Assembly: GCF_016028255.1 (NCBI RefSeq)
Contig: NZ_CP065707.1
Coordinates: 558,001 to 622,000 of the forward strand
From: Streptococcus oralis
Lineage (GTDB): Bacteria; Bacillota; Bacilli; Lactobacillales; Streptococcaceae
DNA length: 64,000 nucleotides
Direction: 5' to 3'
The stretch's first letter is position 1. Each line of letters starts with the position of its first letter. The position numbers and the translations under genes were made by a program. The notes below the pieces were generated by a model. The model worked only from the letters and a program-made list of their open reading frames with translations. It was not told the origin of the DNA and did no database searches. Of this stretch, positions 44,597-55,761 are shown piece after piece.

Positions 44597-46657
44597 ATGT
44601 CTTTTAAAGTGCTATATAGAGGATATCAACATATCCGACTATCATCTTCTTTTTCACTCACCTTGGATATTCAAGACTATCTTCGTTCCTTGGCGAGAGA
44701 TGAGAAGGGAATTGAGTCTATCCAGTTTTACATGGATCAACAGCACTTTACCCTACGTATAAAAGAAGGCTTCTCTGTATTAGACAATGCAGAAGCCTTT
44801 TTAAAAAGAATTGATAAAGGGAAAGTTTCTGAGTTGATGACTCTTCCTGTTCGTAGAGAAGAGAGTGCCTATTCTATCGTTTCAGGTGCAGCGATTAAGC
44901 GTGTGCTTTTTCGTAGTTTTGTACCTTATCCTATTCGATATATCTGGACCTGTTACCAGGCTTTGGGTTATGTTAGAGAAGCCTATCAGACCCTAGCGCG
45001 TAAGGAACTAACGATGGAGGTCTTGGACTGTTCGGCGATTTTATTGTCTTTGTTCATGAATCAATCCAAGACTGCCAGCAACATCATGTTTATGCTTGAT
45101 TTGGGGAATCATTTAGATCAGTGGTCCTTGAAAAAAACTGCAACAGATTTAGAACAAAGCCTTCTTGCAAAAGAAAGCGATGTATTCTTGGTACAGGGTG
45201 ATACGGTCGTTAGTATCAAGAGTTCCGATGTTCAAATAGGAGATGTCTTGGTCCTATCTCAAGGAAATGAAATTCTGTTTGATGGACAAGTAGTTTCAGG
45301 TTTAGGTATGGTCAACGAAAGTTCCTTGACGGGAGAGAGTTTTCCAGTTGAAAAAAGAGAGTCTGATTTGGTTTGTGCAAACACAGTCTTGGAGACTGGG
45401 GAGCTACGCATTCGTGTAACCGATAATCAGATGAATAGCCGTATTTTACAGCTGATTGAGTTGATGAAGAAATCTGAAGAAAATAAGAAAACGAAACAAC
45501 GCTATTTCATCAAGATGGCGGACAAGGTCGTCAAATATAATTTCTTGGGGGCTGGTCTGACTTACCTATTAACGGGCTCTTTTTCTAAGGCTATTTCATT
45601 CCTATTGGTCGATTTCTCCTGCGCTTTGAAAATCTCTACTCCTATAGCTTATTTGACAGCTATCAAGGAGGGATTGAATCGTGAGATGGTAATTAAAGAT
45701 GGAGATGTTCTAGAGAAATATCTGGAAGTTGATACTTTCTTGTTTGATAAGACAGGAACAATCACAACTAGCTATCCTATAGTTGAAAAGGTGTTACCTT
45801 TTGGGGATTATAGCGAGGAAGATATTCTCAGAATCAGTGCCTGTCTTGAGGAACACATTTATCATCCTATTGCTAATGCCATTGTCAAGCAAGCTGAGAT
45901 AGAGGGAATTGAACATGAGGAAATGCATGGGAAACTCCAATATATTGCAAGCAAGGGAATTAAGTCCCATATCGATGGCCAACCAGTTGTTATTGGGAAT
46001 TATGTCTTGATGCAGGATGAGCAGATTCATATCAGTTCGGAACAAAATGCTTTAATTGAAGAGTATAAGAGCCACTACAATCTCTTATTCTTAGCATATC
46101 AGAATGAATTGATTGGAATGTTCTGCATCCATACTCCTTTGAGAAAAGAAGCAAAAGCAGCCTTGGAGAAACTTAGGGCACAAGGGAAAAAATTGATTCT
46201 GGCAACAGGGGATACCCTGGTTAGGACAGAGGAATTAGTAAAAGATTTGCCCTTTGATCAAGTCTATACAGACTTGAAACCTGATGGGAAGTTCGAGTTA
46301 GTAGAGAAACTGCAGAGAGCAGGTCACACTATTTTGATGGTTGGGGATGGATTGAATGACTCAGCTGCTCTAACCCTATCAGATATCGGTGTGGTGATGA
46401 ATGAGAGTGCAGATATTTCTAAGCAAATGAGTGATATCTTATTGTTAGATAATCGCTTGGATTTCTTCCAAGAGTTGGATTTGCTATCATCATCTTTGCA
46501 AACACTTATCAAGAAGAATATTCAAGATACCGTTGTCGTAAATAGTAGTTTGATTGGCTTTGGCTTGTTTAATTGGCTCAGTCCTTCAAACCTCTCTATC
46601 CTACATAATCTAACAACCTTACGCATAGTCCTGCGTAGCCTGTCTATTAAGGGATAG
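44597..46657 (+). CDS. P-type (P1B-like) cation-transporting ATPase
   Basis: A 686-residue membrane pump. The N-terminal 80 residues look like a degenerate metal-binding domain without CxxC. The actuator motif TGES is at about 245-248, the membrane metal-site segment SCALKISTP at about 341-349 (in place of the usual CPC), the phosphorylation site DKTGTIT starts at about 384, and GDGLNDSAAL marks the hinge. About six helices are present. The S-C-A-L form is known from Mn/Zn/Fe-type exporters, but the metal cannot be read from sequence. Its close pairing with the DUF6110 gene suggests one functional unit. Confidence 0.85.
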   Translation: MSFKVLYRGYQHIRLSSSFSLTLDIQDYLRSLARDEKGIESIQFYMDQQHFTLRIKEGFSVLDNAEAFLKRIDKGKVSELMTLPVRREESAYSIVSGAAIKRVLFRSFVPYPIRYIWTCYQALGYVREAYQTLARKELTMEVLDCSAILLSLFMNQSKTASNIMFMLDLGNHLDQWSLKKTATDLEQSLLAKESDVFLVQGDTVVSIKSSDVQIGDVLVLSQGNEILFDGQVVSGLGMVNESSLTGESFPVEKRESDLVCANTVLETGELRIRVTDNQMNSRILQLIELMKKSEENKKTKQRYFIKMADKVVKYNFLGAGLTYLLTGSFSKAISFLLVDFSCALKISTPIAYLTAIKEGLNREMVIKDGDVLEKYLEVDTFLFDKTGTITTSYPIVEKVLPFGDYSEEDILRISACLEEHIYHPIANAIVKQAEIEGIEHEEMHGKLQYIASKGIKSHIDGQPVVIGNYVLMQDEQIHISSEQNALIEEYKSHYNLLFLAYQNELIGMFCIHTPLRKEAKAALEKLRAQGKKLILATGDTLVRTEELVKDLPFDQVYTDLKPDGKFELVEKLQRAGHTILMVGDGLNDSAALTLSDIGVVMNESADISKQMSDILLLDNRLDFFQELDLLSSSLQTLIKKNIQDTVVVNSSLIGFGLFNWLSPSNLSILHNLTTLRIVLRSLSIKG

Positions 46658-46677
46658 GTGGGGACTATTCACAGCAA

Positions 46678-46710
46678 AAAGGAGTTACCTTTCTCGAGGG
46701 TAACTCCTTT
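46678..46710. terminator. Bidirectional terminator between P-type ATPase and tyrS
   Basis: AAAGGAGTTACC and GGTAACTCCTTT form a perfect 12-bp stem with a 9-base loop. The genes converge, and the stem has A runs before and T residues after it. Confidence 0.9.
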
Positions 46711-46734
46711 GTTTATAGGTAAATGTTTAACAAT

Positions 46735-47991
46735 TTAGTAAGTCAATACAAAGTATTTCTTCTTTCCGCGGCGGATAACAGTTAGTTCGTTTTCTAACTT
46801 ATCTGCGTCACTCAAGACATAGTCAAGGTCTTGGATACGGTCGCCGTTGATGTAGATAGCTCCATTTTGAACATCTTCGCGGGCTTGACGTTTGGAATTA
46901 ACCACACCAGAAGATACGAGCAATTCCACGATATTGTGGTTTTCGTCTGCTTGTACTTGGTAGTTTGGCACTCCACGAAGTCCTTGTTTGAGTTCTTTGA
47001 CAGAAAGGTTTTTGATATTTCCAGCAAAGAGTTGCTCTGTGATATTGAGGGCTTCCTTATAGGCTTCTTCGCCGTGAACAAGTGTAACGACTTCACGAGC
47101 CAAGACTTTCTGAGCCAAGCGTTCGTGTGGCGCCGCTTCAAACTGCTTGCGGATCTCTTCAATCTCGTCCAGTGACAAGAAGGTAAAGATCTTCAAGAAG
47201 CGAACAGCGTCAGCATCCATGACGTTCATCCAGAATTGGTACATTTCGTATGGGGAAGTCTTTTCGGGATTGAGCCAGACTGCGTTTCCTTCAGATTTAC
47301 CAAATTTCTTACCAGTCGCATCAGTGATGAGAGGAACTGTGATAACGTGACCAGTCTTATCAGCCTTACGGCGAAGCAATTCGGTACCTGCGGTCATATT
47401 TCCCCACTGGTCAGAACCACCGATTTGTAGCGTTACGTTGTGCTCTTGGTTAAGGACAAAGAAGTCGTACCCTTGCATGATTTGGTAGGCAAATTCTGTG
47501 TAAGAAATCCCTGTCTCGATCCGTTTTTTCACAGACTCCTTGCTCATCATGTAGTTGACAGTGAAGTATTTTCCGATATCACGGAGGAAGTCAATGAAGC
47601 TGATGCTGCCAAACCAGTCGTAGTTGTTGACCATGACAGCTTTATTTTCCCCATTTTCAAAATCAAGAAAACGAGAAAGTTGTCCTTGGATAGACTTGAC
47701 CCAGCCCTCTACTGTGTCTTTTGTTTGGAGACTACGCTCAGCATCTTTGAAGGACGGATCTCCGATGAGACCTGTAGCACCGCCAACGAGCGCGTAAGGT
47801 TTGTGACCTGCTAGTTGCAAACGACGACTTGTCAAGATTGCGACAAGGTGGCCTAGGTGAAGGCTGTCAGCAGTTGGATCGTAGCCAGTATAATAAGAAA
47901 CTTGACCTTCTTCTAGGGCTTTGCGCAAAGCTTCTTCATCAGTCGTTTGAAAGATCAAACCACGCTCTTTTAGCTCATCAAAAATGTGCAT
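46735..47991 (-). CDS. tyrS: Tyrosyl-tRNA synthetase
   Basis: A cytoplasmic class I synthetase of 418 residues. The HIGH-like motif is [11 protein letters not shown] (about residues 42-52), the tyrosine pocket has [12 protein letters not shown], and the KMSKS-like motif is KFGKSEG. An S4 RNA-binding domain ends the protein ([20 protein letters not shown]). AAGGAG precedes the ATG. The 5' leader is short, with only 140 bases to the divergent pbp1b start, so no T-box fits. Confidence 0.97.
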   Translation of the reverse strand: MHIFDELKERGLIFQTTDEEALRKALEEGQVSYYTGYDPTADSLHLGHLVAILTSRRLQLAGHKPYALVGGATGLIGDPSFKDAERSLQTKDTVEGWVKSIQGQLSRFLDFENGENKAVMVNNYDWFGSISFIDFLRDIGKYFTVNYMMSKESVKKRIETGISYTEFAYQIMQGYDFFVLNQEHNVTLQIGGSDQWGNMTAGTELLRRKADKTGHVITVPLITDATGKKFGKSEGNAVWLNPEKTSPYEMYQFWMNVMDADAVRFLKIFTFLSLDEIEEIRKQFEAAPHERLAQKVLAREVVTLVHGEEAYKEALNITEQLFAGNIKNLSVKELKQGLRGVPNYQVQADENHNIVELLVSSGVVNSKRQAREDVQNGAIYINGDRIQDLDYVLSDADKLENELTVIRRGKKKYFVLTY

Positions 47992-48103
47992 GTGTCTTTT
48001 CTCCTTTTTAAAATATTGTTTCTACCTATTGTATCACAAACTTGGGCAATAGCCTAGTAGAATAGGGAAGAAAGTGGCTATTTTATTGAAAGTTTACCTT
48101 TTA

Positions 48104-48112
48104 TGATATAAT
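48104..48112 (+). promoter_or_regulatory. Extended -10 promoter of pbp1b
   Basis: TGATATAAT is an extended -10. TTGAAA at 48086-48091 is a -35 candidate at a short 15-base spacing. Confidence 0.6.
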
Positions 48113-48131
48113 AGAGAAAGTGAGGACATTC

Positions 48132-50594
48132 ATGAAAAAAAGAAACAGTGAATTAAAAACAAAGTTGCTGCATTTTTTCCAGCAACTAACTGCCAAATGG
48201 AAGAAAAAACAAGCAAGTAAAAAGACTGATAAGAAAGTGGCTTCTTCTGACAAAGTCAGAAGGGTTGGGTCTATTTTGGCTAAGATTTTGAGTGCTTTTA
48301 AAGTGACCTTCAACACTCTCTTTATCCTAGGCTTTATCGGAAGTCTTCTTGGTGCTGGTGTGGCTATGGGTTATGGAGTCGCTCTATTTGACAAGGCTCA
48401 GGTTCCTCAAGCAGAAGAGTTGGTTAAACAAGTAAAGGATATTGCCTCTATCTCAGAAATCGCCTATTCTGACGGGACTACCATTGCTTCGATTGAGGGC
48501 GATTTGTTGCGCACTTCAGTTGCTTCGGATGCTATATCAGATAATCTTAAGAAAGCCATTATTGCGACAGAGGATGAGCATTTCAATGAACACAAGGGAG
48601 TTGTACCTAAGGCAGTTATTCGTGCGACCTTGGGAACCTTTGTCGGTCTAGGGTCGTCCAGTGGTGGTTCGACCTTGACCCAGCAGGTCATCAAGCAACA
48701 GGTGGTAGGGGATGCTCCGACCTTGGCTCGTAAGGCGACAGAAATCGTAGATGCTCTTGCCTTGGAGCGCGTCATGAGCAAGGACGAAATTCTGACAACC
48801 TATCTGAATATTGCTCCTTTCGGTCGCAATCACAAAGGTCAAAATATTGCAGGTGCGCAGCAGGCTGCAGAAGGAATCTTTGGAGTCAAAGCTTCGGACT
48901 TAACGGTCCCTCAAGCGGCTTTTATCGCAGGCTTGCCACAGAGTCCGATTAGTTATTCCCCTTATGAATCTGACGGAAGTATGAAGAGTGATGAGGATAT
49001 GGCTTTGGGAATCAAGCGTGCCAAGGACGTCCTCTATAATATGTACCGGACAGGTGCTCTGAGCCAAGAAGATTACGACAAGTACAAGGATTATGACTTT
49101 AAGCAAGACTTTCTACCATCAGGTAGTGTCAACGGAAGCTCACGCGACTATCTTTACTTTGCAACCTTGGCAGAAGCTACAGATCGGATGTATGATTATC
49201 TAGTTGAGAGAGATCATGTCTCTGCTCAAGAGTTAAAGAATGAGTCCATCCAAAAAGCTTATCGTGATCTAGCCACTAAGGAAATTGAGAATGGTGGGTA
49301 TAAGATTACGACAACTATCAATAAAAATGTTCATACCGCAATGCAAAATGCGGTTGCGACCTATGGCTATCTGCTAGATGATTCGACAGGCCAGCCTGAG
49401 GTGGGGAATGTCCTCATGGACAACCAAACGGGAGCTATCTTTGGATTTGTTGGTGGCCGTAATTACCAAGAAAATCAGAACAATCACGCTATCGATACCA
49501 AGCGTTCTCCAGCTTCAACCACTAAGCCTATACTGGCCTATGGTATCGCGATTGACCAAGGTTTGATGGGAAGTGCAAGCATCTTGTCTAACTACCCGAC
49601 AAACTTTTCAAACGGCAATCCCATCATGTATGTCAATAGTCCTGGTACAGGGATGATGACCTTAGGAGAAGCCCTCAACTATTCATGGAATATCCCAGCC
49701 TACTGGACTTATCGTTCGCTTCGAGAGAAGGGGGTCGATGTCAAAGGCTATATGGAAAAAATGGGTTATGAAATCCCAGAATATGGTATCGAAAGTTTAC
49801 CGATGGGTGGGGGGATTGATGTTACAGTTGCTCAGCATACCAATGGTTATCAGACCTTGGCTAATAATGGGGTCTACCATAAGAAACATATGATTTCCAA
49901 GATTGAATCGACGACTGGACAAGTGATTTATGAATATAAAACTCAACCTGTTCAAGTTTATTCAAAAGCGACAGCGACCATCATGCAGAGTCTGCTTCGC
50001 GAGGTGATCTCATCTCGAATTACTTCGAGCTTCCAGACCGACTTGGCTTCTATCAATCCAAGTCTGGCTCGTGCTGACTGGATCGGAAAAACTGGAACGA
50101 CTAATGAAGATGAAAATATGTGGCTCATGCTTTCTACACCTCGCTTGACTTTGGGTGGCTGGTTAGGTCACGACGACAACCGACCGCTAGCCAAAGGAGC
50201 AGGCCATTACCGCAATGCCAACTATATGGCCCACTTGGTCAATGCTATCCAGCAAGCCGAACCTGGCATATGGGGGAATGAGCGCTTTAGTCTAGACCCA
50301 AGTGTGACCAAGTCTCAAGTCCTCAAATCGACAGGAGAAAAACCTGGCAAGGTCACAATCAATGGCAAAGAAGTCACCGTTTCAGGTTCTACAGTAACGA
50401 GCTATTGGGCTACTAAAGAAGGGGCGCCAGTAACCACTTACCGCTTTGCCATCGGAGGGAGCGATGCCGATTATCAAAATGCTTGGAAGAGCATTTTAGG
50501 AAGTTTACCCACTCTCCCTACCCCAACTCTCCCAAGTTCAAGTGGTAGTTCGGGAACAAGCTCATCAACTCGCTCAAATCAATCAAATCGATAG
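48132..50594 (+). CDS. pbp1b: Penicillin-binding protein 1b (class A)
   Basis: A bifunctional peptidoglycan synthase of 820 residues anchored by an N-terminal helix ([20 protein letters not shown], about 60-85) after a basic cytoplasmic tail. The GT51 transglycosylase shows [12 protein letters not shown] and [12 protein letters not shown]. The transpeptidase has SPASTTKP (active serine, SxxK), YSWNIPA (SxN) and GKTGTT (KTG). The C-terminus is serine/threonine rich. The ATG at 48132 is preferred; an in-frame GTG lies at 48120. A TGATATAAT box (48104-48112) is upstream. Confidence 0.95.
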   Translation: MKKRNSELKTKLLHFFQQLTAKWKKKQASKKTDKKVASSDKVRRVGSILAKILSAFKVTFNTLFILGFIGSLLGAGVAMGYGVALFDKAQVPQAEELVKQVKDIASISEIAYSDGTTIASIEGDLLRTSVASDAISDNLKKAIIATEDEHFNEHKGVVPKAVIRATLGTFVGLGSSSGGSTLTQQVIKQQVVGDAPTLARKATEIVDALALERVMSKDEILTTYLNIAPFGRNHKGQNIAGAQQAAEGIFGVKASDLTVPQAAFIAGLPQSPISYSPYESDGSMKSDEDMALGIKRAKDVLYNMYRTGALSQEDYDKYKDYDFKQDFLPSGSVNGSSRDYLYFATLAEATDRMYDYLVERDHVSAQELKNESIQKAYRDLATKEIENGGYKITTTINKNVHTAMQNAVATYGYLLDDSTGQPEVGNVLMDNQTGAIFGFVGGRNYQENQNNHAIDTKRSPASTTKPILAYGIAIDQGLMGSASILSNYPTNFSNGNPIMYVNSPGTGMMTLGEALNYSWNIPAYWTYRSLREKGVDVKGYMEKMGYEIPEYGIESLPMGGGIDVTVAQHTNGYQTLANNGVYHKKHMISKIESTTGQVIYEYKTQPVQVYSKATATIMQSLLREVISSRITSSFQTDLASINPSLARADWIGKTGTTNEDENMWLMLSTPRLTLGGWLGHDDNRPLAKGAGHYRNANYMAHLVNAIQQAEPGIWGNERFSLDPSVTKSQVLKSTGEKPGKVTINGKEVTVSGSTVTSYWATKEGAPVTTYRFAIGGSDADYQNAWKSILGSLPTLPTPTLPSSSGSSGTSSSTRSNQSNR

Positions 50595-50597
50595 AAT

Positions 50598-50645
50598 AAA
50601 AAAGTAGCAAGTTTCATTTAATATTATGTTTCGTGCTACTTTTTT
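50598..50645 (+). terminator. Terminator after pbp1b
   Basis: AAAAAAGTAGCA (50598-50609) pairs with TGCTACTTTTTT (50634-50645) over 12 bases around a 24-base loop. Confidence 0.85.
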
Positions 50646-50674
50646 CTTTTTTCATTTCGTGTTACAATAGGAGA

Positions 50675-51583
50675 ATGAATAAGTATCAAAAGAAGATTTT
50701 TAAGGGAACCTTGTATTCACTGTTGTCAGGTCTGATTTGGGGAATTTGTGGTATTCTGGGAGAATATTTTTTCACCCATTATCAGGTGTCGTCTGGCTGG
50801 ATCACTTCCATGCGCTTGCTTTTTGCAGGTAGCTTGGTCTTGATTTTATCTGCCTTTCAGTTGCGCTTTCAATTATTGGACATTTGGCGAAATAAGAAAA
50901 ACTATCTGCCTTTTTTCGCTTACGCTATTCTGGGGATTTTTTCTGTACAGTTTTTCTTCTATCTCTGTGTTGAATATTCGAATGCGACGACAGCAACGAT
51001 TTTGCAATTTATCAGTCCAGTTTTTATCTTGTTTTATAATCGTATCATTTATCAAAAGAAGGCTTCTATCACAGCCATTCTCTATGTTTTGATTGCCATG
51101 CTAGGTGTTTTTTTGATGGCTACAAAAGGGGATTTATCCAAGCTATCAATGACACCTCTGGCTTTAGTGACGGGGCTACTCAGTGCTGTAGGGGTTATGT
51201 TCAACGTTATCCTACCTCAGCGTTTTGCACGTGACTATGGTTTTGTGCCAACCGTTGGTTGGGGGATGTTGCTAGCAGGTGTTTTTAGCAATTTTCTTTA
51301 TCCTGTTCATCAGATTACCTTTCAACTTGATGTGACGAGCCTTTTGATTTGTTTTACTATTGCTGTGTTTGGAACGGCTTTTGCTTTTTTCCTTTCGATG
51401 AAGGCTGTGCTACTCGTCTCACCGTTAGTTGTGTCAGTTGTGAGTGCCAGTGAACCTTTATCTTCCGCATTGTTAAGTGTGCTATTTCTAGGTATGGTTT
51501 TGGATGGTTTTCTAGCTTTGGCTATGATTTTGATTATCGTTCCAATGGTTTTCTTATCAATTGAGGAAACGAAGGAAAGGTAA
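50675..51583 (+). CDS. EamA/DMT family transporter
   Basis: An inner-membrane protein of about 302 residues with ten helices in two EamA repeats (GTLYSLLSGLIWGICGILGE starts the first, LALVTGLLSAVGVMFNVILP the second). Conserved EamA segments are ATTATILQFISPVFILFYN and VSPLVVSVVSASEPLSSALL. Family members export or import small metabolites such as amino acids or choline; this substrate is unknown. The start at 50675 is chosen with AGGAG close upstream; the frame is open back to 50633 across the terminator. Confidence 0.85.
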   Translation: MNKYQKKIFKGTLYSLLSGLIWGICGILGEYFFTHYQVSSGWITSMRLLFAGSLVLILSAFQLRFQLLDIWRNKKNYLPFFAYAILGIFSVQFFFYLCVEYSNATTATILQFISPVFILFYNRIIYQKKASITAILYVLIAMLGVFLMATKGDLSKLSMTPLALVTGLLSAVGVMFNVILPQRFARDYGFVPTVGWGMLLAGVFSNFLYPVHQITFQLDVTSLLICFTIAVFGTAFAFFLSMKAVLLVSPLVVSVVSASEPLSSALLSVLFLGMVLDGFLALAMILIIVPMVFLSIEETKER

Positions 51584-51668
51584 AATGTTCTGTTCGAGTG
51601 CTTAAGACTTCAAATTTGAAGCCTTTTTTGGTAGAATAGGTATCATTATAACGAACCAGGAGGCGCCT

Positions 51669-52367
51669 ATGACTGCCACAAAAATGAATGCCCAAGAAAT
51701 CATCCAATTTATCGCCAATGCGGAAAAGAAAACCAGTGTTAAAGTAACCTTTGAGGGAGAACTCGCATCTGCTCTACCTAGCTCTGTTGTCAAACTAGGC
51801 AATGTTCTATTTGGAGACTGGAAGGACGTCGCTCCGCTTCTCGAAGGTTTGGTAGAAAATCAAGACTATGTTGTCGAACAAGATGCTCGTAATTCTGCAG
51901 TTCCCTTGCTAGACAAACGTGCTATCAACGCTCGTATCGAGCCGGGTGCTATTATCCGTGACCAGGTGGAAATTGGTGACAATGCTGTTATCATGATGGG
52001 AGCTGTTATCAATATCGGTGCTGAAATCGGTGCTGGAACCATGATTGATATGGGTGCTATCCTTGGTGGCCGCGCCATCGTTGGGAAAAACAGCCACGTT
52101 GGTGCAGGTGCAGTTTTGGCAGGTGTGATTGAGCCAGCTAGTGCCGATCCAGTCCGTGTTGGAGACAATGTTCTCATCGGAGCCAATGCAGTGGTCATCG
52201 AAGGAGTCCAAATCGGTAGTGGTTCAGTTGTCGCTGCAGGAGCTATCGTGACTCAAGATGTCCCAGAAAACGTTGTAGTAGCAGGTGTTCCGGCTCGTAT
52301 CATCAAAGAGATTGATGCCCAAACCCAACAAAAAACAGCGCTAGAGGATGCGCTTCGTACCTTGTAA
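51669..52367 (+). CDS. dapD: Tetrahydrodipicolinate N-acetyltransferase
   Basis: A cytoplasmic enzyme of 232 residues in the acetyl pathway of lysine and diaminopimelate synthesis (also called dapH). A left-handed beta helix of hexapeptide repeats is visible ([50 protein letters not shown]). The N-terminal about 80 residues are the family-specific domain. CCAGGAGGCGCC precedes the ATG. The next enzyme-related gene, the M20 deacetylase, lies 67 bases downstream past a terminator. Confidence 0.95.
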   Translation: MTATKMNAQEIIQFIANAEKKTSVKVTFEGELASALPSSVVKLGNVLFGDWKDVAPLLEGLVENQDYVVEQDARNSAVPLLDKRAINARIEPGAIIRDQVEIGDNAVIMMGAVINIGAEIGAGTMIDMGAILGGRAIVGKNSHVGAGAVLAGVIEPASADPVRVGDNVLIGANAVVIEGVQIGSGSVVAAGAIVTQDVPENVVVAGVPARIIKEIDAQTQQKTALEDALRTL

Positions 52368-52380
52368 TGGTAAAAGTAAA

Positions 52381-52412
52381 AAAGAGGCGGAACCCTTTTT
52401 CCAGCCTCTTTC
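52381..52412 (+). terminator. Terminator between dapD and the deacetylase gene
   Basis: AAAGAGGC pairs with GCCTCTTT around a 15-base loop. Without a long T run it may be leaky. Confidence 0.7.
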
Positions 52413-52434
52413 TGCTATATAGGAGGACAGATAG

Positions 52435-53565
52435 ATGTTAGATTTGATTCAGACTAGACGAGATTTGCACCAGATTCCAGAGATTGGCTTGGAGGAATTC
52501 AAGACTCAGGCTTATTTGCTGGATGTGATTGAGAAATTGACAGAGGGCAAGGATTTTGTCCAAGTTCGTACTTGGCGAACAGGGATTTTGGTCTACCTGC
52601 AGGGAAGTCAGCCGGAACGAACCATTGGTTGGCGAACAGACATTGATGGTCTGCCTATCGTCGAACAAACAGGCCAGCCTTTTGCTTCTCAACACCAAGG
52701 TCGCATGCATGCTTGTGGCCATGATTTCCACATGACCATTGCCTTGGGCTGCCTAGAACACGCCCTTGAGGAGCAACCCAAGAATAATTTGCTCTTCCTA
52801 TTTCAGCCTGCTGAAGAAAATGAAGCTGGTGGTATGCTCATGTATGAAGATGGTGCTTTTGGGGACTGGCTACCAGACCAGTTTTATGGTCTCCATGTTC
52901 GTCCGGATCTGAAAGTCGGCCAGATTGCGACCAATACCCACACGCTTTTTGCTGGGACTTGCGAAGTTAAGATTCGTTTCAAAGGAAAAGGCGGGCACGC
53001 AGCCTTTCCGCATGAAGCCAATGACGCCTTGGTGGTTGCTAGTTACTTTGTGACCCAGGTGCAGTCAGTTGTCAGCCGCAATGTTAATCCAATCGAAGGA
53101 GCAGTGGTGACCTTTGGCCTTTTCCAAGCTGGAACAACCAACAATGTCATTACAGACACAGCCTTTTTACATGGAACCATTCGCGCCTTGACTCAGGACA
53201 TGAGCCTCCTAGTACAAAAAAGAGTCAAGACAGTCGCAGAAGGGGTTGCAGCAGCCTTTGATATGGAAGTCGAAGTAGAACTCAAGCAAGGAGGCTACCT
53301 ACCTGTTGAGAACAATCCAGCCTTGGCGCGTGAACTGATGGACTTCTTTGAAGAAAAAGACGGAATTGAGTTGATTGATATCGAGCCAGCTATGACTGGT
53401 GAGGACTTTGGTTATCTCCTTTCGAAGGTAGATGGCGTTATGTTCTGGCTAGGTATCGATAGTCCTTACGCCCTTCACCACCCTCAGATGAGTCCCAAAG
53501 AAGAGGTCTTAGCTATTGGGGTGGAAGCAGTATCTAGTTTCCTGAAAAAGAAGGCGGCGGAGTAG
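52435..53565 (+). CDS. N-acetyldiaminopimelate deacetylase (M20 peptidase family)
   Basis: A 376-residue amidohydrolase that removes the acetyl group in the acetyl lysine/DAP pathway, the step following acetylation by DapD and transamination. Metal ligands are visible as [14 protein letters not shown] (about residue 97) and PAEENEAGG, with [11 protein letters not shown] and a late [11 protein letters not shown] dimerisation domain sits in the middle ([19 protein letters not shown]). AGGAGGACAG precedes the ATG. The function follows from sequence type and adjacency to dapD. Confidence 0.9.
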   Translation: MLDLIQTRRDLHQIPEIGLEEFKTQAYLLDVIEKLTEGKDFVQVRTWRTGILVYLQGSQPERTIGWRTDIDGLPIVEQTGQPFASQHQGRMHACGHDFHMTIALGCLEHALEEQPKNNLLFLFQPAEENEAGGMLMYEDGAFGDWLPDQFYGLHVRPDLKVGQIATNTHTLFAGTCEVKIRFKGKGGHAAFPHEANDALVVASYFVTQVQSVVSRNVNPIEGAVVTFGLFQAGTTNNVITDTAFLHGTIRALTQDMSLLVQKRVKTVAEGVAAAFDMEVEVELKQGGYLPVENNPALARELMDFFEEKDGIELIDIEPAMTGEDFGYLLSKVDGVMFWLGIDSPYALHHPQMSPKEEVLAIGVEAVSSFLKKKAAE

Positions 53566-53576
53566 AGGAATTATCT

Positions 53577-54116
53577 ATGAAAGCAGAACTACGCAAGAAA
53601 GTCTTGCACGAAATGAAGGCTTTATCTCAGAAGCAAAAACAGGCTATGGATCGAGTTTTAACTGAGCGTTTCTTACATCACCCCTTTTACCAAGAAGCCA
53701 AAGCCATCGCAACCTATCTCTCTTTCACTCATGAATTTCAAACGCAGGAACTGATTGACCAGGCGCTGAAGGACGGCAAAAAGGTTTTGATACCCAAAAC
53801 CTATTCCAAGGGGCGTATGGAGTTTGTGGTCTACGATCCGCAGCAGTTGAAAAAAACTTCCTTTGGTTTACTGGAGCCCCAAGGGGACTTGGAAGTGGTG
53901 GATCCGTCTCAGATTGATTTAATTCATGTTCCGGGCTTGGCTTTTACAACAGAGGGCTATCGGATTGGATATGGCGGAGGCTATTACGACCGCTATCTGG
54001 AGAATTTTGCTGGTCAGACCATGAGTACAATCTATCCTTGTCAAATCCAGAATTTCAACTCTGAAGACCATGATATTCCCGTTCAGGAGGTGCTAATCTA
54101 TGAAGGAAATCTTTGA
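53577..54116 (+). CDS. 5-formyltetrahydrofolate cyclo-ligase
   Basis: A 179-residue cytoplasmic enzyme converting 5-formyl-THF to 5,10-methenyl-THF with ATP. Conserved parts are the N-terminal RKKVLHEMKALSQKQKQAM, KKVLIPKTY, and the C-terminal block FTTEGYRIGYGGGYYDRYL containing the nucleotide-binding glycines. It follows the deacetylase by 11 bases and overlaps the rhomboid gene by 17, forming a small operon. Confidence 0.93.
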   Translation: MKAELRKKVLHEMKALSQKQKQAMDRVLTERFLHHPFYQEAKAIATYLSFTHEFQTQELIDQALKDGKKVLIPKTYSKGRMEFVVYDPQQLKKTSFGLLEPQGDLEVVDPSQIDLIHVPGLAFTTEGYRIGYGGGYYDRYLENFAGQTMSTIYPCQIQNFNSEDHDIPVQEVLIYEGNL

Positions 54117-54780
54117 TAAACGCTACTCTGTGACTAGTTTTTTTCTCCTAGTGACTGGCTTTGTATTTCTACTGATGCTGATTACTACGGGTATCAACTT
54201 TGATCAAGTCAAAACTCTGTTTCAGTTTGGAGCTATGTATGGACCGATCATTCGCCTGTTCCCAGAGCAGTTCTGGCGCCTTTTTTCGGCTATATTTGTG
54301 CATATCGGTTGGGAACATTTCATTGTCAATATGATTTCACTCTACTTTCTTGGACAACAGGTGGAGGAGATTTTCGGCTCTAAGCAATTTTTCCTTCTTT
54401 ATCTCTTATCAGGAATGATGGGCAATCTCTTTGTTTTTGCTTTCACACCGAAAGTTCTAGCAGCAGGTGCCTCCACTTCTCTCTATGGATTATTTGCTGC
54501 GATTATCGTTTTGCGCTATGCGACTCGCAGCCCCTATATCCAGCAGTTAGGGCAATCCTACCTGACGCTTTTCGTGATAAATATCATTGGAAGTATTCTG
54601 ATTCCAGGAATCAGCCTAGCAGGGCATATCGGTGGCGCAGTAGGAGGGGCCTTTCTAGCAGTCATCTTTCCAGTCAAATGGGAAAAAAGAATGTATAGCA
54701 CCAGCCAGCGAATAGGAGCAACTGTACTTTTTATCGCACTAGCCGTTTTCCTTTTCTATAAGGGAATGAGCTATGTGTAA
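54100..54780 (+). CDS. Rhomboid family intramembrane serine protease
   Basis: A 226-residue membrane protein with six or seven helices. The catalytic serine is in AAGASTSLYGLFA (about residue 127) and the histidine in SLAGHIGGAVGGAF (about 171). The conserved HIGWEHFIVNMISLYFLG precedes them. Bacterial rhomboids cut membrane proteins; the substrate here is unknown. The gene starts inside the cyclo-ligase gene and ends at a terminator shared with galU. Confidence 0.92.
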   Translation: MKEIFDKRYSVTSFFLLVTGFVFLLMLITTGINFDQVKTLFQFGAMYGPIIRLFPEQFWRLFSAIFVHIGWEHFIVNMISLYFLGQQVEEIFGSKQFFLLYLLSGMMGNLFVFAFTPKVLAAGASTSLYGLFAAIIVLRYATRSPYIQQLGQSYLTLFVINIIGSILIPGISLAGHIGGAVGGAFLAVIFPVKWEKRMYSTSQRIGATVLFIALAVFLFYKGMSYV

Positions 54781-54786
54781 ATAAAA

Positions 54787-54818
54787 AAGAACTAGGATAG
54801 TCAACCACCCTAGTTCTT
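54787..54818. terminator. Bidirectional terminator between rhomboid gene and galU
   Basis: AAGAACTAGG and CCTAGTTCTT form a perfect 10-bp stem with A runs on the left and T residues on the right, between convergent genes. Confidence 0.9.
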
Positions 54819-54831
54819 CTTTTGTTATAGA

Positions 54832-55740
54832 TTATTTTTTTAATTTCTCTCCAGCTAACTCTTTTCCGAGTTGGATGAGGTAGTCTTTCAAGTCGTCTTT
54901 GACTTGTGGGTGTCTCAGAGCGTAGTCGATGGATGTTTTCATAAAGCCAAACTTGTCTCCGACATCGTAGCGGGAACCCTTGAACTCACGAGCAAATACA
55001 CGTTGTGTTTTATTGAGGGTGTCGATCGCATCTGTCAGCTGAATTTCATTTCCTGAACCTGGAGCTTGGTTTTCGAGGATTTGGAAAATTTCAGGTGTGA
55101 GGAGGTAGCGTCCAATAATAGCAAGGTCGCTAGGAGCGTCCTCTGGAGCAGGTTTTTCAACAAAGGTTTCAACACTGTAAAGGCCGTTTTTCCCTTCGCC
55201 TTGCGGTGCAATAACCCCATAGGCAGATACTTCATCGTGAGGGACAGGCATGACAGCGATAGTAGACGCGTGGGTACGTTCATAGTCATCCATGAGTTGT
55301 TTGGTGAGCGGAACAGCCTTTTCATTAGTGATATCCATCAAGTCATCCCCAAGCATCACGACAAAAGGTTCATTTCCGACGAAAGCCTTGGCTTGCAAAA
55401 CAGCATCTCCGAGACCGCGTGGATGAGTTTGGCGGATAAAATGCAGACGCATGCCAGTTGTTTCATCAACTAGCTTCAAAAGATCTGTTTTCCCTTTTTC
55501 TTTGAGGTTGTATTCCAATTCGAAGTTTGAGTCGAAGTGGTCCTCAATGGAACGTTTTGACTTACCAGTAACAACCAAGATATCTTCGATTCCAGATTTG
55601 AGGGCTTCTTCAACGATAAATTGGATGGTTGGTTTATCTACGATTGGCAACATTTCCTTGGCTAAGGCCTTGGTTGCAGGGAGGAAACGAGTTCCCAATC
55701 CAGCTGCAGGGATGACTGCTTTTCTGACTTTTTGTTTCAT
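54832..55740 (-). CDS. galU: UTP-glucose-1-phosphate uridylyltransferase
   Basis: A 302-residue cytoplasmic enzyme making UDP-glucose for capsule, teichoic acid and glycolipid synthesis. The nucleotide motif [20 protein letters not shown] is near the N-terminus, with [24 protein letters not shown] and [11 protein letters not shown] further along, and a C-terminal [15 protein letters not shown]. It follows gpsA by 21 bases in the same direction, an arrangement typical of mitis streptococci. Confidence 0.96.
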   Translation of the reverse strand: MKQKVRKAVIPAAGLGTRFLPATKALAKEMLPIVDKPTIQFIVEEALKSGIEDILVVTGKSKRSIEDHFDSNFELEYNLKEKGKTDLLKLVDETTGMRLHFIRQTHPRGLGDAVLQAKAFVGNEPFVVMLGDDLMDITNEKAVPLTKQLMDDYERTHASTIAVMPVPHDEVSAYGVIAPQGEGKNGLYSVETFVEKPAPEDAPSDLAIIGRYLLTPEIFQILENQAPGSGNEIQLTDAIDTLNKTQRVFAREFKGSRYDVGDKFGFMKTSIDYALRHPQVKDDLKDYLIQLGKELAGEKLKK

Positions 55741-55761
55741 AATGTTCCTTTCTATAAGGGT

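Noticed and set aside
47992..48131. T-box riboswitch upstream of tyrS
   Set aside because: Only 140 bases separate tyrS from the divergent pbp1b start and no T-box core or specifier hairpin is visible.
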